Assembly (NCBI GenBank): GCA_013390605.1
Contig: JACAUB010000001.1
Coordinates: 2,826,884-2,890,883 of the forward strand
Origin: Bacteroidota bacterium
GTDB taxonomy: Bacteria > Bacteroidota > Bacteroidia > Bacteroidales > Cfx3-03
Reading direction: 5' to 3'
Length of the DNA: 64,000 nt
The position numbers were made by a program, and so were the translations under genes. Positions within the stretch are counted from its first letter, which is position 1; the number at the start of each line of letters is the position of its first letter. Positions 28,288-37,756 of the stretch are shown one piece after another. The notes beneath the pieces are model-generated. The model was not told where the DNA came from, searched no databases, and worked only from the letters and a program-made list of their open reading frames with translations.

Positions 28288-29058
28288 TTATCGACTTACA
28301 ATGGTAACAGTGATCCCCTTATCTTCAAGCAACTTCACTACTGATGTTGATAGTCCATCATCCGTAATGATATGCTGGATCTGATCAAGTGCACATATCC
28401 GGCCTAATCCACGTCGTCCAAACTTTGAACTATCTGCTAATACCACTGTGGTCTGTGCGACCTCAATCATCTTCTGGTTTAAGCGCGCTTCAGTAAGACT
28501 AGTAGTAGTGAGTCCCATTGTAGGATCTATGCCATCAACCCCAAGAAATAAGATACTACAGGATACATCATCCAGAATCTGCTCGGCATAAGGGCCTATT
28601 ACGGATGAAGAGTTCTGCCTGATCTGGCCTCCCAGTTGTAAGACATCCATATTTGTATGCCGCGATAATTCTAATGCAACATTGAGCGCCGAAGTAATTA
28701 CGGTTAAGTGCTTTTCAGGACTTATCGCCCGTGCCAGAGCTAGCATGGTTGTTCCTGATGCAATGATGATAGAATCGTTATTACTAATCATGGTTGCAGC
28801 CATTTTAGCAATTTTGCTTTTCTCATCGGCATTTAAAGCTTCTTTCTCTGAGATAGGCCTATCATTTATATAAGGATTCGCCTTTGACCCTCCCCCATGT
28901 GTTCTAAACAACAAATTTTTATCTTCCAGAAGTTTCAAGTCCTTTCGAATTGTAACTTCTGAAACATTCATCTCTATACTTAACTCTTTAACATTAACAT
29001 ATCCGGTTTCCTTCAATTTCTGAAGGATTTGTTGATGCCTTTCACTTATATTTTTCAT
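28288..29058 (-). CDS. glpR: DeoR-family repressor, probably of the glycerol regulon (GlpR-like)
   Basis: A 256-residue DeoR-type regulator: an N-terminal winged helix-turn-helix (GYVNVKELSIEMNVSEVTIR, KDLKLLEDKNLLFRTHGGG) and a C-terminal sugar-phosphate-sensing domain (SIIIASGTTMLALARAI; VLQLGGQIRQNSSSVIG; LFLGVDGIDPTMGLTT; VLADSSKFGRRG). It is divergent from glpD-glpK-glpF with a 166-base shared upstream region, the classic place of a local regulator. The likely effector is glycerol 3-phosphate, by analogy with GlpR of Escherichia coli; the effector cannot be read from sequence. Confidence 0.85.
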   Translation of the reverse strand: MKNISERHQQILQKLKETGYVNVKELSIEMNVSEVTIRKDLKLLEDKNLLFRTHGGGSKANPYINDRPISEKEALNADEKSKIAKMAATMISNNDSIIIASGTTMLALARAISPEKHLTVITSALNVALELSRHTNMDVLQLGGQIRQNSSSVIGPYAEQILDDVSCSILFLGVDGIDPTMGLTTTSLTEARLNQKMIEVAQTTVVLADSSKFGRRGLGRICALDQIQHIITDDGLSTSVVKLLEDKGITVTIVSR

Positions 29059-29157
29059 AATGTGTAAGATGGTTTATGTTGCCAATCAGTTCAGCTAACA
29101 CTGCATTACCATTACAAATATACATTTCATATTATTATAAATAAATTATTTTTTAGT

Positions 29158-29185
29158 TTTGTTTTATTTTGAATTATTATTTTTG
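29158..29185 (+). promoter_or_regulatory. Probable promoter of glpD
   Basis: TATTTTTG at 29178-29185 matches the Bacteroidota -7 element TAnnTTTG; TTTG at 29158-29161 is a candidate -33, with a 16-base spacer (slightly short). The start would be near 29192, giving a 33-base leader before glpD. Confidence 0.45.
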
Positions 29186-29224
29186 TAAGTTTACATCGAC
29201 ATATCGAAACATAAAACAACAAAT

Positions 29225-30844
29225 ATGAAAGCATACAAAAGAGACGAAATAATAAAAGCGATCTCTGATCCCGAAACTACTTGGGACATAATTATAGTTG
29301 GTGGTGGTGCAACTGGCTTAGGAACTGCATTAGATGCTGTTGCACGTGGTTATAAAACATTGTTATTGGAACAATCTGATTTTGCGAAAGGAACTTCGAG
29401 TAGAAGTACAAAACTAGTGCATGGTGGCGTACGATATCTTGCACAAGGTGATATTGGGCTGGTGAGAGAGGCATTACACGAACGCGGGCTTTTATTAAAA
29501 AACGCTCCTCATCTAGTTAAAAATGGATCTTTCATCATTCCAAATTATGAATGGTGGAGTGGCGCCTTCTATACTATTGGATTAACATTATACGATATTC
29601 TGGCTGGCAAACTAAGCTTCGGAAAAGCCAGATATATTTCCAGAAAAGAGGTGATCAATAGGTTACCCAATATCAACCCAAAGGGATTATTTAGCGGTGT
29701 AGTATATCATGATGGACAATTTGATGATGCAAGACTAGCTGTAAATCTTGCACAAACCAGTTTAGAAAAGGGGGCAACGATACTCAATTATTTTCGTGTT
29801 GAGAACCTAATTAAAAATGATCAGAAAGAGATTTGCGGAGTTGTTACAACAGATAGTGAGACAGGATTCAGCTACCAGATCAAAGGTAGAACTGTTATCA
29901 ATGCCACAGGTGTTTTTGTTGATGAGCTATTACAGATGGATATTCCCGGGAAGAAACCGATTGTTAGACCAAGTCAGGGTATACATATTGTAATCGACAA
30001 ATCATTTATGCCGGGTACTGATGCAATTATGATACCTAAAACTGAAGATGGAAGAGTATTATTTGCAGTACCATGGCATGATAAATTAGTAGTTGGAACT
30101 ACCGATACGCCTATTAATGAGCATAGTTTGGAACCAAGAGCGTTAGAGGAAGAGATTGACTTCATCTTGCGTACGGCAGAAAAATATTTAGCAAAGACAC
30201 CCACGCGTAAAGATGTATTGAGCATATTTGCAGGTTTGCGTCCATTGGCAGCACCTAAAGGGGAATCATCAAAAACGAAAGAGATATCGAGAAGTCATAA
30301 ACTTTTTGTTTCTGAATCCGGACTGATTACCATAACAGGTGGCAAATGGACCACATATCGTAAGATGGGAGAAGATACAGTAGACAAAGCTATTGAAGTT
30401 GGCAAACTTCCCCCCCATTCATCCGTCACAAAAGATTTACCAATACATGGAAGTTTAAAGGATTTATCACGTAATGATCATTTGCGTGTATATGGAAGTG
30501 ATTTAGATGAATTACTCGCATTGATGAATGAAAATGCAGCATGGAGCGAAAAAATTGATCCCAGAATGCCGTATCTATGTGCAGAAGTAGTTTGGAGTGT
30601 TCGGCACGAAATGGCGCGCAACCTAGATGATATTTTGGCTCGCAGATTAAGAGCATTGTTTCTGGATGCCCGTATAGCAATTGATATGACTGCAAAAGTA
30701 GCAAGTCTGATGGCGAGGGAGCTTGGAAAAGATAAATCATGGGAAACGGACCAGATTAAATCATTTACACTACTAGCCAATGGCTACTTACTGGAATCCT
30801 ATTATCCTAAAACAAAACCCTCTAAAGTAAAAACACACGAATAG
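29225..30844 (+). CDS. glpD: Glycerol-3-phosphate dehydrogenase, FAD-dependent
   Basis: A 539-residue respiratory dehydrogenase that oxidises glycerol 3-phosphate to dihydroxyacetone phosphate and passes electrons to quinone. The N-terminal FAD-binding motif is IIIVGGGATGLGTALDAVAR, followed by TSSRSTKLVHGGVRYL, the GlpD signature. Later blocks are FDDARLAVNLAQTSLEKGA, VRPSQGIHIVIDKS, FAVPWHDKLVVGTTDTPI and SESGLITITGGKWTTYRKM. The C-terminal helical domain is present in full. It is the first gene of glpD-glpK-glpF, with 155 bases to glpK. Confidence 0.96.
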   Translation: MKAYKRDEIIKAISDPETTWDIIIVGGGATGLGTALDAVARGYKTLLLEQSDFAKGTSSRSTKLVHGGVRYLAQGDIGLVREALHERGLLLKNAPHLVKNGSFIIPNYEWWSGAFYTIGLTLYDILAGKLSFGKARYISRKEVINRLPNINPKGLFSGVVYHDGQFDDARLAVNLAQTSLEKGATILNYFRVENLIKNDQKEICGVVTTDSETGFSYQIKGRTVINATGVFVDELLQMDIPGKKPIVRPSQGIHIVIDKSFMPGTDAIMIPKTEDGRVLFAVPWHDKLVVGTTDTPINEHSLEPRALEEEIDFILRTAEKYLAKTPTRKDVLSIFAGLRPLAAPKGESSKTKEISRSHKLFVSESGLITITGGKWTTYRKMGEDTVDKAIEVGKLPPHSSVTKDLPIHGSLKDLSRNDHLRVYGSDLDELLALMNENAAWSEKIDPRMPYLCAEVVWSVRHEMARNLDDILARRLRALFLDARIAIDMTAKVASLMARELGKDKSWETDQIKSFTLLANGYLLESYYPKTKPSKVKTHE

Positions 30845-30999
30845 TTGCAAATATTTTTAATGTCTTTTTAAGCAAATTAATGAATCTATTTAAAAATAAA
30901 TTAATACTTTCATGTAATTGAATTATCCTATTTATCTAACACCTCAATAATACTGATTTCCAGCAATATCTATAACTTATCAAATAATCAAAAACAACT

Positions 31000-32505
31000 A
31001 TGGAATATTTCATTTTAGCATTAGACCAAGGAACAACAAGTTCACGCGCTGTTGTCTTTGATCATATGGGTCAAATAAGATCTGTTGCACAAAGAGAATT
31101 CACCCAGATATTTCCTCAACCGGGCTGGGTAGAACACGATCCAAATGAAATCTGGGCAACTCAAGCTGCTGTTGCTGCTGAGGCTACTGTTAAAATCGGA
31201 ATAAACGGAACAAATATTAAAGCGATAGGTATCACAAATCAACGTGAAACAACAATTGTATGGGATCGAGTTACAGGAGAGCCTGTTTATAATGCAATTG
31301 TATGGCAGGATAGACGTACAGCTCCTTTTTGTGATAAGCTAAAACAAGAAGGACAGACAGATTTGATCCGCTCTAAAACAGGATTGATTATAGATGCTTA
31401 TTTTTCAGCATCTAAAATCCGATGGATTCTCGATAATGTTGAGGGAGCCCGCAAAAAGGCTGAGGCAGGCGAGTTGGCCTTTGGCACTGTAGATAGTTGG
31501 CTGGTATGGAAGTTTACAAGGGGACAAGTTCATGCTACTGATGTAACTAACGCTAGTCGTACCATGCTTTTTAACATCAGAACCCAACAATGGGATGATG
31601 AGTTGATTTCTCTTTTTGATATTCCTAAAAGCATGTTACCCGAAGTGAAACAGTCGAGCGAAATCTATGGGGAAACAGCAACAACTATTTTTGCTTCGAA
31701 AATTCCTATTGCAGGTATTGCAGGAGACCAGCATGCAGCTTTATTCGGACAGATGTGCATAGAGAAAGCCATGATTAAAAGCACCTACGGGACTGGTTGT
31801 TTTATGCTAATGAATATTGGTGAACAGTTTATTGAATCGAAGAACAACCTATTAACAACTATTGCCTGGAAAATTGATGGCAAAATACAATATGCTTTTG
31901 AGGGTAGTATTTTTATTGGTGGTGCTGTAGTACAATGGCTTCGTGATGGATTGGGTATAATCAGAAGTTCATCAGAAGTAGAGGAACTCGCTATGACAGT
32001 TGATCATACCGATGGGGTGTATTTTGTACCTGCTTTTGCCGGTTTAGGTGCCCCCTACTGGAAACCAGATGTAAAGGGTGTGATCGTAGGACTTACACGT
32101 GGCAGTAAAGCTGCACACATTGCCCGTGCAGCATTAGAGTCGATAGCTTATCAAACCATGGATGTATTAAAGTCAATGGAAGCTGATGCAGGAATGGAAA
32201 TAAAAGAATTAAGAGTGGATGGAGGTGCAACTAGTAATAATCTATTGATGCAATTTCAATCAAATTTACTGAACTGTAAAGTCATCAGGCCAAATGTGAT
32301 TGAAATAACCGCACTAGGCGCTGCTTATTTAGCAGGATTAGCTGTGGGCTTCTGGAAAAATATTGACGAAATTCAGCAACTCTGGAAATCTGAAAGAGAA
32401 TTTATACCTCAGGCTGATTTGTCAAATGTTAAAAAGGCAATTCATGGATGGGAAAAAGCAATTCATACTGCTCAATCCTGGACTGATGAGCTTCCTGAAT
32501 CTTAA
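31000..32505 (+). CDS. glpK: Glycerol kinase
   Basis: A 501-residue FGGY-family kinase that makes glycerol 3-phosphate from glycerol and ATP. Features: [20 protein letters not shown] at the start (phosphate-binding loop), [55 protein letters not shown] and [19 protein letters not shown], then the second signature [20 protein letters not shown]. Full length for the family. It sits between glpD and glpF. Confidence 0.97.
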   Translation: MEYFILALDQGTTSSRAVVFDHMGQIRSVAQREFTQIFPQPGWVEHDPNEIWATQAAVAAEATVKIGINGTNIKAIGITNQRETTIVWDRVTGEPVYNAIVWQDRRTAPFCDKLKQEGQTDLIRSKTGLIIDAYFSASKIRWILDNVEGARKKAEAGELAFGTVDSWLVWKFTRGQVHATDVTNASRTMLFNIRTQQWDDELISLFDIPKSMLPEVKQSSEIYGETATTIFASKIPIAGIAGDQHAALFGQMCIEKAMIKSTYGTGCFMLMNIGEQFIESKNNLLTTIAWKIDGKIQYAFEGSIFIGGAVVQWLRDGLGIIRSSSEVEELAMTVDHTDGVYFVPAFAGLGAPYWKPDVKGVIVGLTRGSKAAHIARAALESIAYQTMDVLKSMEADAGMEIKELRVDGGATSNNLLMQFQSNLLNCKVIRPNVIEITALGAAYLAGLAVGFWKNIDEIQQLWKSEREFIPQADLSNVKKAIHGWEKAIHTAQSWTDELPES

Positions 32506-32540
32506 TCATTTAAATTATTCACTTTTAATACATCATTTCT

Positions 32541-33269
32541 ATGTCACCATTCATGGCTGAGTTATTAGGCACTATGTTGCTTATTCTTTTAGGCGATGGC
32601 GTAGTAGCCAACGTTCTTTTAAATGACACGAAAGGAAACAATGGCGGTTGGATTGTAATAACAACCGGTTGGGCTTTAGGCGTTTTCATCGGTATAACTG
32701 TTGCCGGCCCTATTAGTGGGGCTCACCTGAACCCAGCAGTCACCATCGGGTTGGCAATTGCTGGAAAGTTTGCATGGGCTAATGTTTTATCATATGTGAT
32801 TGCACAATTATTAGGCGCAATGCTAGGTGCCTTCTTAGTCTGGTTAATGTATTATGATCATTTTCAACGTACGAATAAATCGGATTCTATTCTAGCAGTA
32901 TTCTGCACAGGTCCTGCAGTTAGGAATTACGTATCGAATATAGCAAGCGAAATTATCGGTGCATTTGTATTAGTATTTGTTGTTTTCTATGTCACGGGTG
33001 CTGAGATAACACCTACCAAAACACCTATTGGGCTTGGTGCTGTTGGTGCGATACCGGTAGCTTTTTTAGTGTGGGCGATTGGATTATCACTCGGTGGAAC
33101 AACTGGCTATGCTATTAATCCCGTTCGAGATTTAGGACCTCGGATTATGCATGCGCTTTTACCAATCAAAAGCAAAGGGACCAGCGATTGGGCCTACTCT
33201 TGGATTCCAATTGCAGGTCCGATCATTGGAGCATCTATTGCAGCAGTACTTTACCTTATGTTGCAGTAA
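32541..33269 (+). CDS. glpF: Glycerol facilitator (aquaglyceroporin)
   Basis: A 242-residue MIP-family channel with six membrane helices and two half-helix loops: GAHLNPAVTIG (first NPA) and GYAINPVRDLGPR (second, with NPV in place of NPA, and the Asp after Arg that marks glycerol-conducting members). It gives passive entry of glycerol for GlpK. It starts 35 bases behind glpK and converges on the GH31 gene, with only 11 bases between the two stop codons and no clear terminator. Confidence 0.95.
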   Translation: MSPFMAELLGTMLLILLGDGVVANVLLNDTKGNNGGWIVITTGWALGVFIGITVAGPISGAHLNPAVTIGLAIAGKFAWANVLSYVIAQLLGAMLGAFLVWLMYYDHFQRTNKSDSILAVFCTGPAVRNYVSNIASEIIGAFVLVFVVFYVTGAEITPTKTPIGLGAVGAIPVAFLVWAIGLSLGGTTGYAINPVRDLGPRIMHALLPIKSKGTSDWAYSWIPIAGPIIGASIAAVLYLMLQ

Positions 33270-33280
33270 TCAAATATAAC

Positions 33281-34876
33281 TTATTTTACTTTTTGAAGAT
33301 ATGGTAATTCATCAAGTTGAACAGATACTTCAATACGCTTAGGCCCTTTTATCAATTGGTCGGAAGCAGTCTTCCATAGACCATTGGGAACAACTATTGT
33401 TCTTTTGGTAGTATTTTTCGTTAGAATGGGTGCTACCAAAAGACTGTCCCCCAATAAAAATTGATCTTTGATCATTTCGTAACTATTTTGCGGATAGACA
33501 TATTCCATAGAACGTAAAACAGGCTCGCCACTTTTTGCAGAGGCCTCTACAGTTTCTAGGATATAATCTTTAAAGTGCTCTCGTAATTTAATAGCTTTTA
33601 GTACAGCATCAAAATGAGGTTTATCAAGAATTCGCCAAGGAGCTACCGAAAACTGCATCATAGGCATTAGTGCATGACATTGAGCTGAACGGACAATAAG
33701 ATCCTGATCTATATTTGTCAGATTCTGAAATGAGCCGAATTCACCTCCGCCAATCATATCTGGACACGAGAAAGCATATCCCATCAAACCCTCAGTAATC
33801 ATATTAGGTATAAGTTCTTGTAGATCAAGCCAATTGTGACGTTTATCAGCCAATCTATTTGCAATTGGTTGTCCGCCCATCTTCCACATAGCACGATATT
33901 CATTGAGCGGATAATCAAGTCCGATTTTTCCATAAAGAGTGGAGTGATCATTAGCTGAAGTATTTTTCACAAAGGATATAATATTCCCTTTGTAAAATAC
34001 CGCATCACCAGCATCGAACTTAAAACCGTCTACGCCATACTCATTGACCAAAACATTTAATGAGTTTTTGAACCATTCTACTGCTTTTGGATTACTAAAA
34101 TCAAGTAAAAGACTATATCCATTCCACCAGTTAATAATGGCAGGTTGGTTATTTTTGTCCTGCAAAACAAGTTTTTTCCTAACAACCTCTCTCCCATTTT
34201 CAGAGTCTGCACTCACAAACGGACAGACCCAGACCATTATTTTAAAACCCATGGTATGGAGCTTACTAATCATTTCTTTAGGCGATTTAAAACGACCAGG
34301 ATGAAAGCACCAGTTACCATAATCTTCCTGCCAGTTATCATCAATCATCAGCACTCCCGGAGTAAGTCCATTATTAATAATAGATTGGGCATATTTAAGC
34401 ACATCATCTTGATTCTGATTATAGACCAACTCAATCCATGTATTGTATTGAGGATTACTAAAAAGCAGTTTATAAGGAGTCTTACCCGTAAAAGGGAAAT
34501 AACTTCTGCAAGCATACAGATAAGCCTGTTTCAAATTCTCACCTGCTTTTATATAATCAATCTTAGTGTCATTCTTTATGATTAGACTGTCTGCAGTATA
34601 TTCAATTTCAAAAGGATCATTGCTCCAGATAACTTCGCCTTTACTAGATAATAACAAGGGCTGTATTTGGTTATTATAGTTATTGCCAATAATATTGGCG
34701 TGATAATTGGCCTTTAAAGGCATAAGTGAACCCTGATTGACAACACCATCCCACCAGAATGATTCATGAGTAACTTTTATCGCTAATCGTTTTTGGAAGT
34801 GTTGAGAGATTTGAGCTATTACCGGAAGCGTCAGAATAATCAGAAAAGCAGATAGTATAATATATTTTAGTTTCAT
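33281..34876 (-). CDS. Secreted glycoside hydrolase family 31 enzyme
   Basis: A 531-residue protein with a Sec signal peptide (about 1-22). The GH31 catalytic barrel is recognised by GVLMIDDNWQEDYGNWCFHP, the nucleophile region GVDGFKFDAGD (Asp288) and the acid/base region SCPDMIGGGEFGS (Asp373). The N-terminal galactose-mutarotase-like domain is shorter than in classical alpha-glucosidases. GH31 members act on alpha-glucosides, alpha-xylosides or alpha-galactosides; the divergent N-terminus prevents a choice. No sugar uptake genes adjoin; its divergent neighbour is the glycine-rich lipoprotein. Confidence 0.9.
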   Translation of the reverse strand: MKLKYIILSAFLIILTLPVIAQISQHFQKRLAIKVTHESFWWDGVVNQGSLMPLKANYHANIIGNNYNNQIQPLLLSSKGEVIWSNDPFEIEYTADSLIIKNDTKIDYIKAGENLKQAYLYACRSYFPFTGKTPYKLLFSNPQYNTWIELVYNQNQDDVLKYAQSIINNGLTPGVLMIDDNWQEDYGNWCFHPGRFKSPKEMISKLHTMGFKIMVWVCPFVSADSENGREVVRKKLVLQDKNNQPAIINWWNGYSLLLDFSNPKAVEWFKNSLNVLVNEYGVDGFKFDAGDAVFYKGNIISFVKNTSANDHSTLYGKIGLDYPLNEYRAMWKMGGQPIANRLADKRHNWLDLQELIPNMITEGLMGYAFSCPDMIGGGEFGSFQNLTNIDQDLIVRSAQCHALMPMMQFSVAPWRILDKPHFDAVLKAIKLREHFKDYILETVEASAKSGEPVLRSMEYVYPQNSYEMIKDQFLLGDSLLVAPILTKNTTKRTIVVPNGLWKTASDQLIKGPKRIEVSVQLDELPYLQKVK

Positions 34877-34983
34877 TTTGTGTATCTGGGTTTTAATCGA
34901 TTGAGAATAGACAAAAATAGTAAAATTTCATAATAGCCTTAACTATGTTAAAAATGTTAAAATTCTAAAAGTAAAATTAACTA

Positions 34984-35012
34984 TTGTACTTTTGATAAGT
35001 CTAATAATTTTG
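34984..35012 (+). promoter_or_regulatory. Probable promoter of the glycine-rich lipoprotein gene
   Basis: TTG at 34984-34986 and TAATTTTG at 35005-35012 (full TAnnTTTG match), 18 bases apart, in the short region between divergent genes. The start would be near 35019, about 16 bases before the ATG. Confidence 0.5.
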
Positions 35013-35034
35013 TCTAATCAAAATTTTTAACCTT

Positions 35035-35847
35035 ATGAACAGATTATTTTTCCTGACATTTATTTTGCTTTGTAGCTGTGCATCACTTAATAAAGTTGAA
35101 AGCACGAGAGAGACGAATAGTAATTCAAATGAATATACTTATTCAGATACCGACAGTAAGATTCGTTATAATGTAACCAATGACAAAAAGGATCTACACA
35201 TAAAGTTGAATACCTCAGAATTCACTACGATTATGAAGATTATGAGAACAGGATTAATCATCAACTTTGACTTGAACGGAAAGAAAAGTGAAAAGACATA
35301 CTTCCAATATCCCTTACCGCAGACGAATAGATTTGCAGGTCGTGATATGGCAAAACAAGGAAATGGGATGGGTACAAGATTTGACCTGAATAAACTATTT
35401 GCACAAATTTCTGATGAGGCAGTATTTAATCGTAATGGAGAAGTAGAACAACTAAATGTTTTGGCGACAAATTCAGATGTAAAGGTTTATATGAAAGCTA
35501 CTAACAATGAAGAAATGACCTACGATCTATACATTCCATTAAATAAAATTTCAAAAGATGGGATTGCTTCACTATCCAAACTTTCGGTGGGTATAACTAC
35601 AGGTAAAGTTGATAATGAATCTGCAGAAGGTGGACGCGGTGAGGGAATGTCAGCTGGCGGAAGAGGTGGCAGAGGCGGTATGCCTGGCGGTATGGGCGGC
35701 GGCGGAAGAGGTGGACGCGGGGGTATGTCTGGTGGTGGAAGATCTGGTGGCATGGAAGGTGGAGAAAGATCTGGCAGCTTTAACAAATCCTCAATGACCA
35801 AACCGATAGAGATTTGGTTTAAACTTAATCTGGTTAAGATCGACTAG
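35035..35847 (+). CDS. Lipoprotein with Gly/Arg/Met-rich repeat region
   Basis: A 270-residue lipoprotein (CSC lipobox region around residues 13-15, LLCSCAS). Residues about 20-195 form an ordinary beta-rich domain with no family match I recognise. Residues about 200-250 consist of short repeats of Gly-Gly-Arg and Gly-Gly-Met type (GGRGGRGGMPGGMGGG and similar), then a short unrepeated end. The low-complexity part may be flexible or bind metal or nucleic acid; methionines recur at intervals in it. It ends at a strong bidirectional terminator. Function unknown. Confidence 0.75.
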   Translation: MNRLFFLTFILLCSCASLNKVESTRETNSNSNEYTYSDTDSKIRYNVTNDKKDLHIKLNTSEFTTIMKIMRTGLIINFDLNGKKSEKTYFQYPLPQTNRFAGRDMAKQGNGMGTRFDLNKLFAQISDEAVFNRNGEVEQLNVLATNSDVKVYMKATNNEEMTYDLYIPLNKISKDGIASLSKLSVGITTGKVDNESAEGGRGEGMSAGGRGGRGGMPGGMGGGGRGGRGGMSGGGRSGGMEGGERSGSFNKSSMTKPIEIWFKLNLVKID

Positions 35848-35884
35848 TGTGCATGTAGTTCAACATTGTACAAACAATATAAAA

Positions 35885-35926
35885 AACAATAAAGCCGGTT
35901 CATTTGAGCCGGCTTTATTGTTTTCA
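35885..35926. terminator. Bidirectional terminator
   Basis: A 14-bp perfect stem (35885-35898 with 35909-35922), extended by three more pairs to a 4-base loop, flanked by A-runs on the left and T-runs on the right. It serves both the lipoprotein gene (plus) and dnaN (minus). Confidence 0.92.
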
Positions 35927-35941
35927 TTTAAAGAGATAAAC

Positions 35942-37066
35942 TTATGAATTCAGCATAACAGGCATGATAAGCATAAGAATATCTTCGTCCTTACTATCAG
36001 TATTTACCGGTAATATGATACCAGCCCTGTTCGGAGCTGACATTTCCACTCTGATTTCATCGGAGTCAAGATTATTCAACATCTCTAACAGAAACTTAGA
36101 ATTGAAACCAATTTCAATATCGTCGCCTTCGTAATTACAATTCAAACGTTCTTTCGCTTCGTTTGAATAATCGATATCCTCGGCTGAAAGAATTAACTCT
36201 TGCCCCGACAATTTCAATCTGATCTGGTGCGTACTTTGATTAGCAAAAATAGCTACACGTTTGATCGAATTTAAAAAAGGGATACGTTCAATAAAGAGTT
36301 TATTAGGATTACTTGAAGGGATTACTGCATCGTAATTTGGATATTTACCATCGATCAGACGACAGATTAACTGAAAGTTACGGAATACAAACAAAGCATT
36401 GGTTTGATTGTACTCGATACGTACAGCTGATGCATCATTAGAAAGAAGGTTCTTTAACATATTTAATGGCTTCTTTGGAAGCACAAAACTTGCAGATGCC
36501 TCAGCCTGAACATCTGTCCGGCGATAGCGAACTAGCTTATGAGCATCTGTTGCTACAAAAGTTATAGAATCAGGCTCCAGTTCACAAAACACACCCGACA
36601 TTACAGGGCGCAAATCATCGTTTCCAGTAGCAAATATTGTCTTCGAGATCGCATTAGCCAATACAGCCGACTCAAGAGAGATAAATGTAGTATCTTCAAG
36701 CTGTGGAGACTTTGGATATTCTTCGCCTTTATGACCTGTAAGTTTATATTTACCATCACCAGCTGAGATTTCTATCAGTTGAGTATCTTCATCTATATGG
36801 AAAATGATGGGAATATCCGAAAAGGTCTTTAATGTTTCAAGAAGAATTTTAGCAGGAACAGCTATAGCACCTGTTTCTTCAGATTTTGTAAGTTCGAGTT
36901 CTACCGTCATGGTAGTTTCCAGATCAGATGAAGTTACCTTTAGCGATGTCTCGCCTACCTCAAACAAAAAGTCATCGAGGATTGGCAAGGTATTATTCGA
37001 ACTGAGAACACCACTAATGGACTGGAGACCTTTAAGCAATGCTGTACTATTGATAATAAATCTCAT
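35942..37066 (-). CDS. dnaN: DNA polymerase III beta subunit (sliding clamp)
   Basis: A 374-residue ring-forming clamp that tethers DNA polymerase III to DNA. It shows the three-domain clamp layout: MRFIINSTALLKGLQSISGV at the start, EETGAIAVPAKILLETLKTF and FVATDAHKLVRYRRTD in domain 2's vicinity, and the conserved C-terminus with LIMPVML. As usual in this phylum it is away from dnaA. It is alone in its transcription unit, with the terminator just beyond its stop; plsY is 63 bases upstream on the same strand. Confidence 0.97.
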   Translation of the reverse strand: MRFIINSTALLKGLQSISGVLSSNNTLPILDDFLFEVGETSLKVTSSDLETTMTVELELTKSEETGAIAVPAKILLETLKTFSDIPIIFHIDEDTQLIEISAGDGKYKLTGHKGEEYPKSPQLEDTTFISLESAVLANAISKTIFATGNDDLRPVMSGVFCELEPDSITFVATDAHKLVRYRRTDVQAEASASFVLPKKPLNMLKNLLSNDASAVRIEYNQTNALFVFRNFQLICRLIDGKYPNYDAVIPSSNPNKLFIERIPFLNSIKRVAIFANQSTHQIRLKLSGQELILSAEDIDYSNEAKERLNCNYEGDDIEIGFNSKFLLEMLNNLDSDEIRVEMSAPNRAGIILPVNTDSKDEDILMLIMPVMLNS

Positions 37067-37129
37067 ACGTTAATAATTTTCCTTATTATTTTCTCTGTAA
37101 AGTTATGAAAACTTAGTTTAGTTTTTTAA

Positions 37130-37756
37130 TTATTTTTTGTACAGTCTAAATTTTGATTCCTCGCCTCGTAACAAACGATGGATATTTTTCCGATGAGTTA
37201 AAGGTACAAATATAGCTACCAGAATTGATAAAATAATGAGACTTAAGTCTTTTTCCCTGAAGACCAGAATAACCAAAATAGGAAGTAAAGCTGAACTGGT
37301 GATCGAACCCACCGATACATATCCTGTTGAGATAAGGGCAAGAATAAACCATACTAAGATAATTGGAAATGCAATTGGATACATGGCCAGAATAACACCT
37401 ACAAGTGTAGCTACTCCTTTACCACCTTTAAAGTTGGCAAAAAGTGGAAATACATGACCCAATACAGCAAGTGATCCACAAGCTATCTTAAAATTAACAA
37501 TCTGATTCTGAGAATAGTAATCAGGCGCAAAGAAATTAGCCAGATAGACTGCTAACCAAGCTTTAAAGACATCAAAAAGCAAAACAGGTAAGCCAGCCTT
37601 TGGTCCTAATACGCGAATAACATTAGTCGCACCAGCGTTGCCGCTTCCGTGCTCCCTTACATCAATTCCGTGAAAGACGATACCAATCCAAACAGCTGTT
37701 GGAATTGATCCCAACATGTAAGCAAGAAAAATACCTAAAAAGAAACTTAGTGTCAT
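37130..37756 (-). CDS. plsY: Acyl-phosphate:glycerol-3-phosphate acyltransferase PlsY
   Basis: A 208-residue membrane acyltransferase, the first step of phospholipid synthesis from acyl-phosphate. Three conserved loops are seen: GSIPTAVWIG, REHGSGNAGATNVIRVLG and GHVFPLFANFKGGKGVAT, with about five membrane helices. Its ATG overlaps the stop of the giant upstream gene by 4 bases (ATGA), so the two are coupled. Confidence 0.95.
   Translation of the reverse strand: MTLSFFLGIFLAYMLGSIPTAVWIGIVFHGIDVREHGSGNAGATNVIRVLGPKAGLPVLLFDVFKAWLAVYLANFFAPDYYSQNQIVNFKIACGSLAVLGHVFPLFANFKGGKGVATLVGVILAMYPIAFPIILVWFILALISTGYVSVGSITSSALLPILVILVFREKDLSLIILSILVAIFVPLTHRKNIHRLLRGEESKFRLYKK

Noticed and set aside
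35520..35801. Proline-rich open frame opposite the glycine-rich lipoprotein
   Set aside because: Gly codons read on the other strand give Pro; it is a mirror of the GGR/GGM repeats.
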